From: a virus | DNA length: 38,009 bases | Virus record (IMG/VR): IMGVR_UViG_3300043409_001203 | Coordinates: 1-38,009 of that record | Reading direction: 5' to 3' (one strand) | Part shown: positions 23,113-31,074 of the stretch, in pieces | Position numbering within the stretch: the stretch's first letter is position 1 | How the letters are laid out: each line of letters begins with the position of its first letter | Translations under genes and position numbers: made by a program | Notes under the pieces: generated by a model | What the model saw: only the letters and a program-made list of their open reading frames with translations | Databases searched by the model: none | What the model was told of the DNA's origin: nothing

Positions 23113-23676
23113 TTATTTAGCGTTTTTTAATAATTGTTTAAGATCAGTTTCGGAGAGGTCAGACAGTGGTTTAGATGTAGCGACACCATTCGAAGGGACT
23201 AAATTGCCAGGAAGTTTAAAGTCTTTTTTAAACAAGTGCGGCTTTGTCTTTGTCAGCTCTTGAATTTTTGCTTCAAGCTTTACTGTTTCAAATTCAAAAT
23301 CGTCGTTCACTTCAATGTCATCGAACGTGCAGGCTGTAAAAGCGAGTTCAGGATCAACACAACCAAGCTTTTCACTCATACTCTTGAACTGGCTTTTGAT
23401 TGTTTTAGTCGTGATGTTTCTAACGATTTGAAGGTTTTTATTCTTAAATTCGTCAGCTTGCTTTTTATTTGCCTCTGCTAGTTCTTTCCATTTTCCCTCA
23501 GCTTGCAATTTCTCTTGGCTAATCTGTTCAAGAATTGCTTCTTTCTCAGCGAGCTTTGATTGCATGCTTTTCTTTTCGTTTAGTACTTTTGCGTATGAAT
23601 CGTAACTTACTAAGTCTTTGCTTTCTGTCGCGCCACTGGCTTGATCAGGAATCCCACTGGGATTTGCGTCTGTCAT
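23113..23676 (-). CDS. Scaffolding protein
   Basis: The 187-residue protein is highly charged and helical. A central coiled coil (residues 30-75, LNEKKSMQSKLAEKEAILEQ and on through QEKLQAEGKWKELAEANKK) leads to a C-terminal part ending in SETDLKQLLKNAK. It is read directly before the major capsid gene. Its ribosome-binding site AGGAG overlaps a stem-loop (23685-23717), which might limit its production. Its job is to guide shell assembly and leave the head before DNA enters. Confidence 0.8.
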   Translation of the reverse strand: MTDANPSGIPDQASGATESKDLVSYDSYAKVLNEKKSMQSKLAEKEAILEQISQEKLQAEGKWKELAEANKKQADEFKNKNLQIVRNITTKTIKSQFKSMSEKLGCVDPELAFTACTFDDIEVNDDFEFETVKLEAKIQELTKTKPHLFKKDFKLPGNLVPSNGVATSKPLSDLSETDLKQLLKNAK

Positions 23677-23684
23677 AAATTTCT

Positions 23685-23717
23685 CCTATGTAGTGACATT
23701 TTTTCATCACTCATAGG
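23685..23717 (-). promoter_or_regulatory. Stem-loop masking the scaffold ribosome-binding site
   Basis: Arms CCTATG-t-AGTGA (23685-23696, one bulged T) and TCACT-CATAGG (23707-23717) give 11 pairs around a 10-base loop. On the minus-strand RNA the right-hand part of the stem ends in AUAGG, which is the beginning of the AGGAG ribosome-binding site of the scaffold gene (start 23676). Folding would hide it. The 92-base interval 23677-23768 otherwise holds no gene. Confidence 0.55.
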
Positions 23718-23768
23718 GATTTAGAATTTAAGACTATTTAATATAGGGATAATTAGATTGCTGTTTAG

Positions 23769-24329
23769 CTATTTGAGTTTACGAACGATCTTGTTATATA
23801 GACTTAGCTTACGTCTTAACTGTTGAGTGATTTTGTTTTCTAAAAGCGTGTTGAGCTTTTCGGATATAAAAAAGAATTTAAATCCGCGCTTTTCTAGATC
23901 GTCTTTTATCTCAACATTATCTTTGTTCTCTAAAGGTTGACCGGATTTCCCTTTGTAGGGATTACGTTGTTTCTTTATTAAAAGGACTACCGTGCTGATT
24001 GACTCATTAATTCGAAAGTAGATTGAGTCTAATAATTGACCTGACATTGATAAATTTGATCTATTTGGGTTTACTATTTTTTGATCAAAGCTATTGCCTT
24101 GCTTGATTAAAGTCTTGCGTCGATCAACCGTGCTGTCTTCTAAAGGTGGTTGAAAGTAAGCGGGATCTGTTCTGCCTCCGGCTCTTACTGCGCTTCTAAT
24201 TTGATCGGCCGCTGTTTGGCCTACGAAATCAAGAAACTCTCGATCCTTAGTTGTGCTATTAATAAACTTTAAGGCGTTGTCCCGGGCTTGACTTATTCCT
24301 GTGATCTTAACGGTTGTTTTCTTAGCCAT
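23769..24329 (-). CDS. Minor head or tail-joining protein
   Basis: The 186-residue basic protein has helical ends, a central segment (GGRTDPAYFQPPLEDSTVDRRK, then SNLSMSGQLLDSIYFRIN) and a coiled C-terminal part. The pattern SGQLLDSI with a following strand resembles HK97 gp10-type joining proteins. It is read between another head-assembly gene (sharing base 24329) and the scaffold. The assignment is tentative. Confidence 0.5.
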   Translation of the reverse strand: MAKKTTVKITGISQARDNALKFINSTTKDREFLDFVGQTAADQIRSAVRAGGRTDPAYFQPPLEDSTVDRRKTLIKQGNSFDQKIVNPNRSNLSMSGQLLDSIYFRINESISTVVLLIKKQRNPYKGKSGQPLENKDNVEIKDDLEKRGFKFFFISEKLNTLLENKITQQLRRKLSLYNKIVRKLK

Positions 24330-24859
24330 TAGCCGACCAACCGATCGATCAAGCGCAATATGACTTCGTCTTTAACGAGGTCATTTGATTTTGTCTCTGT
24401 TCTAAACTCGCGAGCTATGGCCTTTAATTCTGAGTCAGTCCATCCAAAGAATTTTCTAGGTGCCACTTTGCCATCTAATGTTGGATGTCCTTGATAGCCT
24501 GTCATATGAGCGTAAGCCTTAACGCTTTCCTCGCCTTCAAAGCCGACCTTCATTTTCGTATTAGTTGATTTAAGAATTTGAAGTGAATTAACCATTCCGC
24601 CTGTTAATTGCATATTGACGGTTTTATCTTTCCCGAAGGCTGCAAACTCTAGACTGTTCATGTACGCTGTAGAGTACTTACCTAATTTCTTCCCATCCGC
24701 TCCAATGCCATTATCCAAACGCTCTAACATCTTATCAAATGCCAATTGAAAGAACGTCTCTTTAACAGAGGCGTCTTTCGCTGAGCTACCTAGTAAGCTT
24801 TCAGTATCAATTTCTATCGATACATCGTCTTTTTTAAGATTGGACTTCTGTAATGCCAT
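24329..24859 (-). CDS. Head morphogenesis protein (Mu gpG-like candidate)
   Basis: The 176-residue protein contains DNGIGADGKKLGKYSTAYMNSLEF and then VNMQLTGGMVNSLQILKS and VGFEGEESVKAYAHMTGYQG. The order KxLGKYSxxY, then MxLTGxMxNSL, is characteristic of virion morphogenesis proteins of the gpG type. The gene overlaps the end of the portal gene by 26 bases, so it is translationally coupled. It probably works in head completion or head-tail joining. Confidence 0.55.
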   Translation of the reverse strand: MALQKSNLKKDDVSIEIDTESLLGSSAKDASVKETFFQLAFDKMLERLDNGIGADGKKLGKYSTAYMNSLEFAAFGKDKTVNMQLTGGMVNSLQILKSTNTKMKVGFEGEESVKAYAHMTGYQGHPTLDGKVAPRKFFGWTDSELKAIAREFRTETKSNDLVKDEVILRLIDRLVG

Positions 24860-26342
24860 TTACGTTAGACTCCGGTACTTCTTGAGGGTTTTGCTCAATC
24901 ATTAAACGCATTGACTCAATCTTTCTCTCTTCAATCTCTAAGATTCTCTCCTCGGCTTCGTCTTCAGATATGCCGTCAATTTGAGATAGTGCGATAACCT
25001 TGTCAGATATTCCCATGTCGATTCTTGCTTGCTCGTTAGCTAATTTCTCTGAAACCGTTTCAATCATTTGAGGTTCTTTAAACTTAAGCTTTAGTGTTGA
25101 GCTTTGAACCGCTTGTGTCGTCCAATACTTAGGCTCTAAGACATTAGTCCCAGACAATAGTGATAAGTATTTAGTGACGATCTTATGAAGCTTTAACTCA
25201 ACCACATGATATAAATCGAAGTCTTCTTTCGAAGCTCTAAATTGATCAAGCATTGCAAGTAATCGCTCTAAGGCTGACGAGTATGAAGCGTTACCAGAAT
25301 TGTTCGAGCTAATTGCTTTAGTATCAAGACCGCGAGTCGTTAAGAATGTAGAGATAAGAGAGTCGATAGTTTTAAGAGAAGCCTCTGTGTTAGGATTAGG
25401 ATTCTTAAAATCTAGCTCTAATTTAGAGTCAGGGTTTGAAGGATTTGAAGGTAAGAAAATAATCTTATTGGCACCTAATGTTAACGTATCAGGTTTTAAG
25501 TTTGCATCGCCTGATAGCACACCGATTGAATATCCTTGCATGCGAGTAGTAAACATTTGATCAGACCATGCAACGTTAAAGTCCACTGTGAAATCTGTTA
25601 ATGCTTGTCCAATACGAACGAAGAATTCGAAGTCTTTATCTTTAGCAATATCAACAAAAGGTAACATCTCGATCGCATTAGGAATAATTTCGCTAGTGAT
25701 TTCGCCTTTACCATTCATAGTAAAAACCATTTCATTAGTCCATACTTGATAACGCTCTAACGTCTTTTTGTAGTCATCTGAATCAGCAATAGTTTGGTTT
25801 ACACCGTCGCTATTTGTTTTTAGCCAATAGGCTTTATCAAAGCTTGAAACGATATATGCAAAAGCTTGCTCTGGATCGTCGTTATCAGGAATTACGTCAA
25901 TGTTGTGACCATGCAAAACTCTTAACTGAATCTTAGAGTCCTTTGGTACAACTTGAATGAATGATTGATTATTTAATTTGTAGTACTTATTTGATTTTCC
26001 AAGCAATGAGTCAAAGCCTGAGTCTTTGTAAACATTCTCTAGAACTTCCTCATCTTTTTCTTGGATGTCTTCATAGTCACGCTCTGGACAATCTGTGTAG
26101 ATATTAGCTTCTTTATTAACAATAGCTTTAGCGATATTAAGATTTGATACAACTTGCATCTGCTCAACTGTTGATGTTGATAGCTGTGAAGTTAAAGCCT
26201 CTCGTACGTAAGGCATTGCTTTATCATTATAGATTTCATAAGCCTTTAATGAATCACGCTTTCTCTGGATATTTTCTTGGCCTTTAATTTCGTCAATGAT
26301 TGATTTTCTAACTAAAGGATCTAATAAATTAGGATTAGCCAT
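24834..26342 (-). CDS. Portal protein
   Basis: The 502-residue protein lies directly after TerL (shared base 26342) and is of the length and composition of SPP1-type portals. It starts with a helix rich in charged residues (KSIIDEIKGQENIQRKRDSLKAYEIYND). A wing and stem region follow (around 100-300), then helical crown parts (ASYSSALERLLAMLDQFRASKEDFDLYHVVELKLHKIV) and an acidic tail (ISEDEAEERILEIEERKIESM). Portals form the dodecameric channel through which TerL packs DNA. Confidence 0.85.
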   Translation of the reverse strand: MANPNLLDPLVRKSIIDEIKGQENIQRKRDSLKAYEIYNDKAMPYVREALTSQLSTSTVEQMQVVSNLNIAKAIVNKEANIYTDCPERDYEDIQEKDEEVLENVYKDSGFDSLLGKSNKYYKLNNQSFIQVVPKDSKIQLRVLHGHNIDVIPDNDDPEQAFAYIVSSFDKAYWLKTNSDGVNQTIADSDDYKKTLERYQVWTNEMVFTMNGKGEITSEIIPNAIEMLPFVDIAKDKDFEFFVRIGQALTDFTVDFNVAWSDQMFTTRMQGYSIGVLSGDANLKPDTLTLGANKIIFLPSNPSNPDSKLELDFKNPNPNTEASLKTIDSLISTFLTTRGLDTKAISSNNSGNASYSSALERLLAMLDQFRASKEDFDLYHVVELKLHKIVTKYLSLLSGTNVLEPKYWTTQAVQSSTLKLKFKEPQMIETVSEKLANEQARIDMGISDKVIALSQIDGISEDEAEERILEIEERKIESMRLMIEQNPQEVPESNVNGITEVQS

Positions 26343-27724
26343 TAGAAGTTACCGCCTTTTATAATTACTTTATTTTTAGATGTGAATGAAATCCTGTAGC
26401 CCAAACTCGTGGTCACATGTTGATAGGGGTGTTGAGGACCGTCGTCCTCGATGTAGTCGGCACCTTTTTTAAGCGTTGTCAGTTTCATACCCTCGTTAAT
26501 AGTTTTACATTTTTCGTACACAAATAGCCGCTGCTCACCTAAACTATTTGAACAATAAGCATTAACAATATTATGACGTTCTTTAATTGGTGGATTGGAT
26601 TTTGGAACTAAAAGACTATAGTTCAACTTGAGTCCAAGTTTAGTCCTGTAATTACTTAAAAAGTTTTCTATGATCTCATAGTTAGACCATTGAGAATTTG
26701 TTGATCTAGCCCCACCTGTTGCATCCCCGTGTATTTCGAACACGACAGGCATTTCAAATATTCCCTTAGCTGACATCTCTTCTAAGGTGTCTAAAGTTCT
26801 AAATCCGTGAACGATAACCTCGTCAAAGAAATGGAATGTGTCTGTAGCTTTATCATACTGACTTAAGCAGCATGACATTGGCTTTCCAATCCCTATGTTA
26901 AAGTCAAAAGATATGCTGACAGGTAAATCATTACGAATAGTGTAAGCTGTTGGTTTAAAGTTAAGTTCTTGAGAATAAGCATAATATATTTTCTCTCTAT
27001 CAATCTCTACCCATTTACCATAAAGCATTCTTTCAGCTTCTTTGGGTGGTAGATCTCTTTTTAATTGTTCAATGTATGTGCGAGGCAAGAAAGGATTTTT
27101 CTCAGTTAACGAGAAGTAAACGTGGCGAGTTTCAGATTTTTCATCAAAGAAGTATTTATACAGCGGATGACTTGGACCGCCTGGATTCGTGCAATAGATT
27201 ATCAGGTTACGCTTTATGTGTGGTTGACGACCTAGCCTCTGACGTATCTCAATCATTGCTTTGTAATCATCCCCTTCGTTCTCGATTGCTTCCTCTATGA
27301 TAGCCATTGATAACTCTAGGGATCTAAACTTTCGATACTTCTTATCAGCCCAAGACTTCCCCATAATGATTGAGCCATTTTTAAATTCAATGTAAGCAGA
27401 TGAATAATTGATTTTATAATCAACCCCATCAACTAAAGCTGTTCCCTCTAAGTGCTCTACTATCTTTTGAAAGATAGTATCTTTTAAGTCCGGTAGTGAT
27501 CGTCTGCCTATTAGGATCTTTGCACCACTATTGCGTGTAGCGTGAGCTAAAGCGATATTTGCAGCGAGTAATGATTTACCGGAGCCGATTGAGCCACTGA
27601 ATAATAACTCATGTGTTCCGATGTTATAGTTAAGATTGTACTCAACATCTCTAATGACCTGGGCATGGAATGGCAATATCCAAGGGTTAAACTCATCGAT
27701 GTTAGGTGTTGATTTATCTAGCAT
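26342..27724 (-). CDS. Terminase large subunit (TerL)
   Basis: The 460-residue protein has a Walker A motif GSIGSGKS (residues 44-51), a Walker B motif MAIIEEA (140-146) with the catalytic glutamate, and a coupling motif near IIYCTNPGGPSH (TNP). The C-terminal nuclease domain starts near VSISFDFNIGIGKP, with a further acidic residue in FEIHGDATGGARS. This is a DNA-packaging motor with an endonuclease that cuts concatemers. It overlaps the preceding gene by 7 bases and shares a base with the portal gene. Confidence 0.9.
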   Translation of the reverse strand: MLDKSTPNIDEFNPWILPFHAQVIRDVEYNLNYNIGTHELLFSGSIGSGKSLLAANIALAHATRNSGAKILIGRRSLPDLKDTIFQKIVEHLEGTALVDGVDYKINYSSAYIEFKNGSIIMGKSWADKKYRKFRSLELSMAIIEEAIENEGDDYKAMIEIRQRLGRQPHIKRNLIIYCTNPGGPSHPLYKYFFDEKSETRHVYFSLTEKNPFLPRTYIEQLKRDLPPKEAERMLYGKWVEIDREKIYYAYSQELNFKPTAYTIRNDLPVSISFDFNIGIGKPMSCCLSQYDKATDTFHFFDEVIVHGFRTLDTLEEMSAKGIFEMPVVFEIHGDATGGARSTNSQWSNYEIIENFLSNYRTKLGLKLNYSLLVPKSNPPIKERHNIVNAYCSNSLGEQRLFVYEKCKTINEGMKLTTLKKGADYIEDDGPQHPYQHVTTSLGYRISFTSKNKVIIKGGNF

Positions 27725-27924
27725 AGAAAGCGTTGATCTGCGTCTTTCAATACTTCACAACTAAATTTTAATACTATGTTTGGATTCGGATAACTTGATA
27801 TTGAGTCGCTCTCAGTAACTTCTAACATTGCATAGATGATATCGAACATAGCGTCGATTTCCTCCTGTAGACGTTCCTCGCTCATTTGAGAGTACATTGC
27901 CATGAGCCTGTTATGGTTTGTCAT
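27718..27924 (-). CDS. Small hypothetical protein between TerS candidate and TerL
   Basis: The 68-residue acidic helical protein (MTNHNRLMAMYSQMSEERLQEEIDAMFDIIYAML) has no recognised motif. It overlaps both neighbours. ATG 27924 is used because the longer frame relies on TTG without a ribosome-binding site. In this position it may be part of the packaging machinery, perhaps a small-terminase accessory, but this is inferred from position. Confidence 0.5.
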   Translation of the reverse strand: MTNHNRLMAMYSQMSEERLQEEIDAMFDIIYAMLEVTESDSISSYPNPNIVLKFSCEVLKDADQRFLC

Positions 27925-28309
27925 TCTTAGGCTCAATATACTGGAATGTTAATGTCTTCACTGATTCTTTATCGACGGTATGCTCAACCGCTTTCTTCTT
28001 TGAATATACAAAAGACATGTAAGTCTTAGCAGCATCCGCACGGTCGCTTAATGATATGCGGTCTTCATAAGAGACCACCCCTTGAAATCCTTGTCGTTCG
28101 ATCTCAGGGCTTGGATAACCTAAAGCCTTCCAATTGTTATTCATGATATGAATTAAGATCAAAGCGGGATCTGTTCCGTGCTCTTCTAACAAATCAAAAA
28201 GATGCTGAGTGTTTTTATTCAAAGCACCTTTAGGACGACCACCTTTGTTCTTTTCTGTATGGGTTTTTTCTAGTTTTTTACTGTCTGATTTTTTAGCATT
28301 ACTAGCCAT
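27911..28309 (-). CDS. Terminase small subunit candidate
   Basis: The 132-residue basic protein has an N-terminal GGRPKGALNKNT, an AT-hook-like DNA-binding segment frequently found at the start of small terminase subunits, then helical parts (DLLEEHGTDPALILIHIM and SDRADAAKTYMSFVYSKKKAVE). It lies two genes before TerL in transcription order. ATG 28309 overlaps the preceding stop; ATG 28324 is an alternative that adds five residues. The role is to recognise the packaging site. The call is supported by order and motif, not by a certain family match. Confidence 0.6.
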   Translation of the reverse strand: MASNAKKSDSKKLEKTHTEKNKGGRPKGALNKNTQHLFDLLEEHGTDPALILIHIMNNNWKALGYPSPEIERQGFQGVVSYEDRISLSDRADAAKTYMSFVYSKKKAVEHTVDKESVKTLTFQYIEPKNDKP

Positions 28310-28568
28310 TTGCTTTATTCCCATTCTCTAGAATCTTTCCCAATAACTGCGCTCGTCCGTTTACTTTGCATTTAATATAAATATTGGTGAGGTGATATTT
28401 TACGGTCTTATGAGATATGAACAAGCTCTTAGCCATTTCTCTTTGGTTCATCGGAGAATATAGAAGCTCATAAACTTCTCTCTCACGCTTTGACAGAAGC
28501 TTTAAGTGATTAGCCACTGTATGAAAGGGATCAAAGCCTGGGGGTAATCCTTCAGGTAAGCTAGCCAT
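28302..28568 (-). CDS. Stand-alone LuxR-type HTH protein 2
   Basis: The 88-residue protein consists nearly entirely of a LuxR/GerE DNA-binding domain: LLSKREREVYELLYSPMNQREMAKSLFISHKTVKYHLTNIYIKCKVNGRAQLL (about 24-76). It has no receiver or autoinducer domain. Its gene overlaps the DNA methyltransferase gene upstream and the TerS candidate downstream. Together with a second such protein at 29263-29652, it brackets the methyltransferase. It could be a late-gene activator or the DNA-recognition partner of packaging. Confidence 0.75.
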   Translation of the reverse strand: MASLPEGLPPGFDPFHTVANHLKLLSKREREVYELLYSPMNQREMAKSLFISHKTVKYHLTNIYIKCKVNGRAQLLGKILENGNKANG

Positions 28569-29262
28569 TCTCGATCCTTTTTTTAGCGCTGCTGAAATAG
28601 CTCTCGTCTCGCTCTATACCTATGAAATTACGATTAGTATTTTTACAAGCGACACCTGTAGATCCTGAACCCATTGTGAAATCTAAGACTGTTTCATTTT
28701 CTAGCGTGTAGGTTTTTATTAAGTATTCTAATAGTGCGACTGGCTTTTGAGTTGGGTGAAGCCCCGTTTCGCTTTTAAATGGAACATTAGATATTGGAAA
28801 CCTATCACCATTATTTTCGGTTACCCAGCCAGCTACAGATTGGTCTTGCGTTGTCTCTCCCGCAGATGCACTCGTGCATCTGTAGGGCTTTCCTTTTGTT
28901 TTTTGCGGATAATAAGAACTTTGTTTTTTTGAGAAAACTGAAATTTGCTCATGTCTTTTAAGCGGCTGTCGATTGGCATTTAAAAAACCGCCCCCATTTG
29001 ATTTTAGCCAAATCCAGTCGTACTTAAACTCTTTAATATTACTCATTCTCAAATGACTAGAAAATGGCTCAGATCCAAATAAAACAATCGCGCATTTCTC
29101 TTTTCTAATTCTCTTTAGCTCTTTCCACATTGGTTCAAAAGAAATAACAGAATCCCATTTGCAAGCTGTTGTTCCGTATGGAGGATCTGTTAAAACAAAA
29201 TCAATCGAATTGTCAGGGATAGTTTTCATAAGCTCTAAGCAATCGCCTAAAAGTAACGTCAT
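28561..29262 (-). CDS. DNA adenine-N6 or cytosine-N4 methyltransferase
   Basis: The 233-residue protein shows the motifs of amino-methyltransferases in the beta order: the catalytic DPPY at residues 26-29, then HPTQKP (169-174), then the S-adenosylmethionine motif FTMGSGSTG (195-203) and a following IGIERDE. There is no restriction gene nearby, so it is a solitary enzyme that could protect phage DNA from restriction or mark packaging DNA. It follows LuxR-type gene 1 by TAAATG and overlaps LuxR-type gene 2. DPPY cannot separate adenine from cytosine targets with certainty; adenine is likelier. Confidence 0.85.
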   Translation of the reverse strand: MTLLLGDCLELMKTIPDNSIDFVLTDPPYGTTACKWDSVISFEPMWKELKRIRKEKCAIVLFGSEPFSSHLRMSNIKEFKYDWIWLKSNGGGFLNANRQPLKRHEQISVFSKKQSSYYPQKTKGKPYRCTSASAGETTQDQSVAGWVTENNGDRFPISNVPFKSETGLHPTQKPVALLEYLIKTYTLENETVLDFTMGSGSTGVACKNTNRNFIGIERDESYFSSAKKRIENG

Positions 29263-29652
29263 TTATTCGATGTCCTTATTGTGAGCCTGTAAGTTAACTT
29301 TGTTGTGAAATGTGTGTTTAATTAGGTCTTCGCTCATAAACTGAAGCCCTGTTGTTGAGGCTTTCTCAATAAGCTGAAGCCTGTTCTCAACCCCAAACTT
29401 CCAATAGACCTGAGTGAGTCTCCATTTTACACCGTGGGTTGATAGGAATATCTTTCTCGCAATATCTGTGATCTCAAGCCCTGACAAAACCATGTGCATA
29501 ATTTGAAACTCTCGTCCGGTAAGAATCGGGTTCTCTTGCCCGTACTTTTCTTGCAGCGGATTAACAGGGAGAAAGCTTTGCTGTTCATATTGTTTATATG
29601 ATTGCTCGTTCTCATCTTTTGACGCTAATAAGTCGGGTTGAAATCCGTTCAT
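29263..29652 (-). CDS. Stand-alone LuxR-type HTH protein 1
   Basis: The 129-residue protein has a low-complexity N-terminal region (about 45 residues) and then a GerE helix-turn-helix: ILTGREFQIMHMVLSGLEITDIARKIFLSTHGVKWRLTQVYWKFGVENRLQLIEKA. The final 30 residues are polar. ATG 29652 is the best start; the frame opens further only from a TTG. It is the first gene of the packaging block, so a regulator of late expression is the natural guess. Confidence 0.7.
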   Translation of the reverse strand: MNGFQPDLLASKDENEQSYKQYEQQSFLPVNPLQEKYGQENPILTGREFQIMHMVLSGLEITDIARKIFLSTHGVKWRLTQVYWKFGVENRLQLIEKASTTGLQFMSEDLIKHTFHNKVNLQAHNKDIE

Positions 29653-29842
29653 AAATATATTTCGACATGACAAATAGGGTTACTCAAAGGAAGTAAAAGT
29701 AATCTTTAACTTACAAATCATTTCTTCTTTTTTCTTGCATCTTTGGAATTTTAATCTTGAAATGTTTTTACGGAGACTATTGCAAGACCGTTTCGATAAT
29801 GCTGGAAACTCTTTATTGAAGCGGTTAAGCGATTTATAAAAT

Positions 29843-30031
29843 ATGGAATTAAAAGACCTGCCAAAAATCAAAGGATCTAAAGCTAAGATTAAAAAGACTT
29901 TCAATATTTCGAAAGAAGCTATTGAAGTTTATGAGAAGGCTAAAGAGTATCATGATATTGATACCCCTGGAATGTGCACCCAGGCTATTGAAAAGGCTAT
30001 GCTATCAATTAAGCATCTGATTAATAAGTAA
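29843..30031 (+). CDS. Small plus-strand ORF, possible DNA-binding protein
   Basis: This 62-residue basic, helical protein (MELKDLPKIKGSKAKIKKTFNISKEAIEVYEKAKEYHDIDTPGMCTQAIEKAM) resembles ribbon-helix-helix proteins: a strand FNIS followed by two helices. TATAAA at 29835-29840 lies just before the ATG, and no Shine-Dalgarno is present, so the message may be leaderless. It is transcribed against its neighbours. It abuts the end of the convergent o-spanin candidate. A leftward frame across it (29680-29904) is less protein-like. The call is tentative. Confidence 0.5.
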   Translation: MELKDLPKIKGSKAKIKKTFNISKEAIEVYEKAKEYHDIDTPGMCTQAIEKAMLSIKHLINK

Positions 30032-30307
30032 CTACTTTTGACACTCAGTTTTCCAACGAACAAAGCCCTTGTTAAATTCTGAGGGCGTTAGGCAAATCAA
30101 GCCTTGCTGATTAGATCCTAAATTCTCCGTTAAAACGAATTTACTCGACATTGAGCATTTCTTATTATCAAAAATGACCTCTCGGTGGTTAACCAAGTTG
30201 TCTTTGATGTTTAATGTCTGGACTTGAACGACTTCTTTAGATTTACAGCCTAGTATTGAACTAAGGGCGATTAAAAAAATCGTCTTCTGCTTTAATGATT
30301 TGCTCAT
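30032..30307 (-). CDS. Lipoprotein, o-spanin (Rz1-like) candidate
   Basis: The 91-residue protein begins MSKSLKQKTIFLIALSSILGC: a basic start, a hydrophobic core and a lipobox SILGC, so a mature lipoprotein of about 71 residues anchored in the outer membrane is expected. The GGAGAG ribosome-binding site 6-7 bases before ATG 30307 decides this start over a longer frame to 30472. Its first 47 bases overlap the end of a gene for a membrane-anchored coiled-coil protein. Overlapping inner- and outer-membrane lysis genes are the hallmark of spanin pairs. It is not proline-rich as lambda Rz1 is, so some doubt remains. Confidence 0.6.
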   Translation of the reverse strand: MSKSLKQKTIFLIALSSILGCKSKEVVQVQTLNIKDNLVNHREVIFDNKKCSMSSKFVLTENLGSNQQGLICLTPSEFNKGFVRWKTECQK

Positions 30308-30527
30308 TAGTACTCTCCGGGTTTTTAATGACTTCGTGAAGCTTCTCGAGCTTTTCTTCAGCTTCTTTTTTAGCTTCGATCTTATTGTCGATATTTTCGC
30401 CGACTTTAACGACTTGCTTTTGAAAGATCTTATAAAAGAATTTAAGAGCAAAGCCCCAGAAACCTGAGGCACTTGCTACAAAAACCCCTATAGCATCGGT
30501 GAGATATTTTAGGAGTTTTTCGTACAT
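30261..30527 (-). CDS. Membrane-anchored coiled-coil protein, i-spanin candidate
   Basis: The 88-residue protein has an N-terminal hydrophobic segment (residues 12-35, AIGVFVASASGFWGFALKFFYKIF) followed by a charged, helical coiled coil (VVKVGENIDNKIEAKKEAEEKLEKLHEVI). That topology suits an inner-membrane spanin whose coiled coil crosses the periplasm and contacts the outer-membrane lipoprotein encoded by the overlapping gene. Start ATG 30527 overlaps the previous stop (TAATG). A class of holin or membrane scaffold is an alternative, because the coil is short for a periplasm-spanning protein. Confidence 0.55.
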   Translation of the reverse strand: MYEKLLKYLTDAIGVFVASASGFWGFALKFFYKIFQKQVVKVGENIDNKIEAKKEAEEKLEKLHEVIKNPESTNEQIIKAEDDFFNRP

Positions 30528-30760
30528 TAGCTGATTTGTCCGGCTTGCTGTAAAGCTAACTCTTTTAACTTAGCCTTAATAAATGGAGCTTGAGAAGCGA
30601 TAATCGCATCGTCAATTTGACCTGGGATCAGTTCTTTTAAGTATGACAATACTTTATCAACTTGCTTGTCTGATTCAGCTTCGATCAATTCTTTTACTTT
30701 TACTTCTACGATTGGCAATAAGTAATCGCCCACTTCTTTTAATACTTTTTTGATGTCCAT
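30527..30760 (-). CDS. Small helical hypothetical protein upstream of the spanin pair
   Basis: The 77-residue protein consists of amphipathic helices (MDIKKVLKEVGDYLLPIVEVKVKELIEAESDKQVDKVLSYLKEL) without a membrane segment or signal. It has a strong AGGAG ribosome-binding site and is translationally coupled to the spanin candidate. A 12-bp palindrome (AGTGT-GA-ACACT, 30775-30786) lies just upstream and could be a regulatory site. Function is unknown; a lysis accessory is possible. Confidence 0.5.
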   Translation of the reverse strand: MDIKKVLKEVGDYLLPIVEVKVKELIEAESDKQVDKVLSYLKELIPGQIDDAIIASQAPFIKAKLKELALQQAGQIS

Positions 30761-30852
30761 ATTTTCTCCTAGTTAGTGTGAACACTCAGAATAAAATATG
30801 GGGCTTAATACTCAATTTATAAGGGTGGTTTTGATGTTTGTTCTACTTGAGG

Positions 30853-31074
30853 TTAGAGGTTAAATTTAAGTCTATTGTGGTTCTGATTGCCATATTTTGG
30901 CTTGTTCCGACTCATTGCTCGAAGTGTTTTGATTAAAGGGTGTGATATAATTTCGATTTTTTCAGCCCAGCTCGCCGTGAACCCAGCTTTTGACATCGAC
31001 ATGCTTAATGACCAGCCATCTTGAAAGAATAGAACTGCTTTCATGGCTTTGATTTCTACTTCCTCATTTGACAT
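30853..31074 (-). CDS. Small HTH-like protein
   Basis: The 73-residue protein has a core (IKAMKAVLFFQDGWSLSMSMSKAGFTASWAEKIEIISHPLIKTLRAM) with a predicted helix-turn-helix pattern and a basic tail (RNKPKYGNQNHNRLKF). ATG 31074 overlaps the RusA-like gene stop; GAGGT lies about 11 bases upstream. A regulatory or replication accessory role is inferred only from the pattern. The 78-base interval to the next gene has no other ORF. Confidence 0.45.
   Translation of the reverse strand: MSNEEVEIKAMKAVLFFQDGWSLSMSMSKAGFTASWAEKIEIISHPLIKTLRAMSRNKPKYGNQNHNRLKFNL

Noticed and set aside
29680-29904. Leftward 74-aa frame overlapping the small plus-strand gene
   Set aside because: It is rich in Phe, Lys and Cys without a motif and has no ribosome-binding site; the plus-strand frame is more protein-like. 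Neither is certain.
30307-30472. Upstream extension of the o-spanin candidate to 30472
   Set aside because: The extension only overlaps the i-spanin in another frame and lacks a ribosome-binding site, whereas ATG 30307 has GGAGAG and starts a clean signal peptide.
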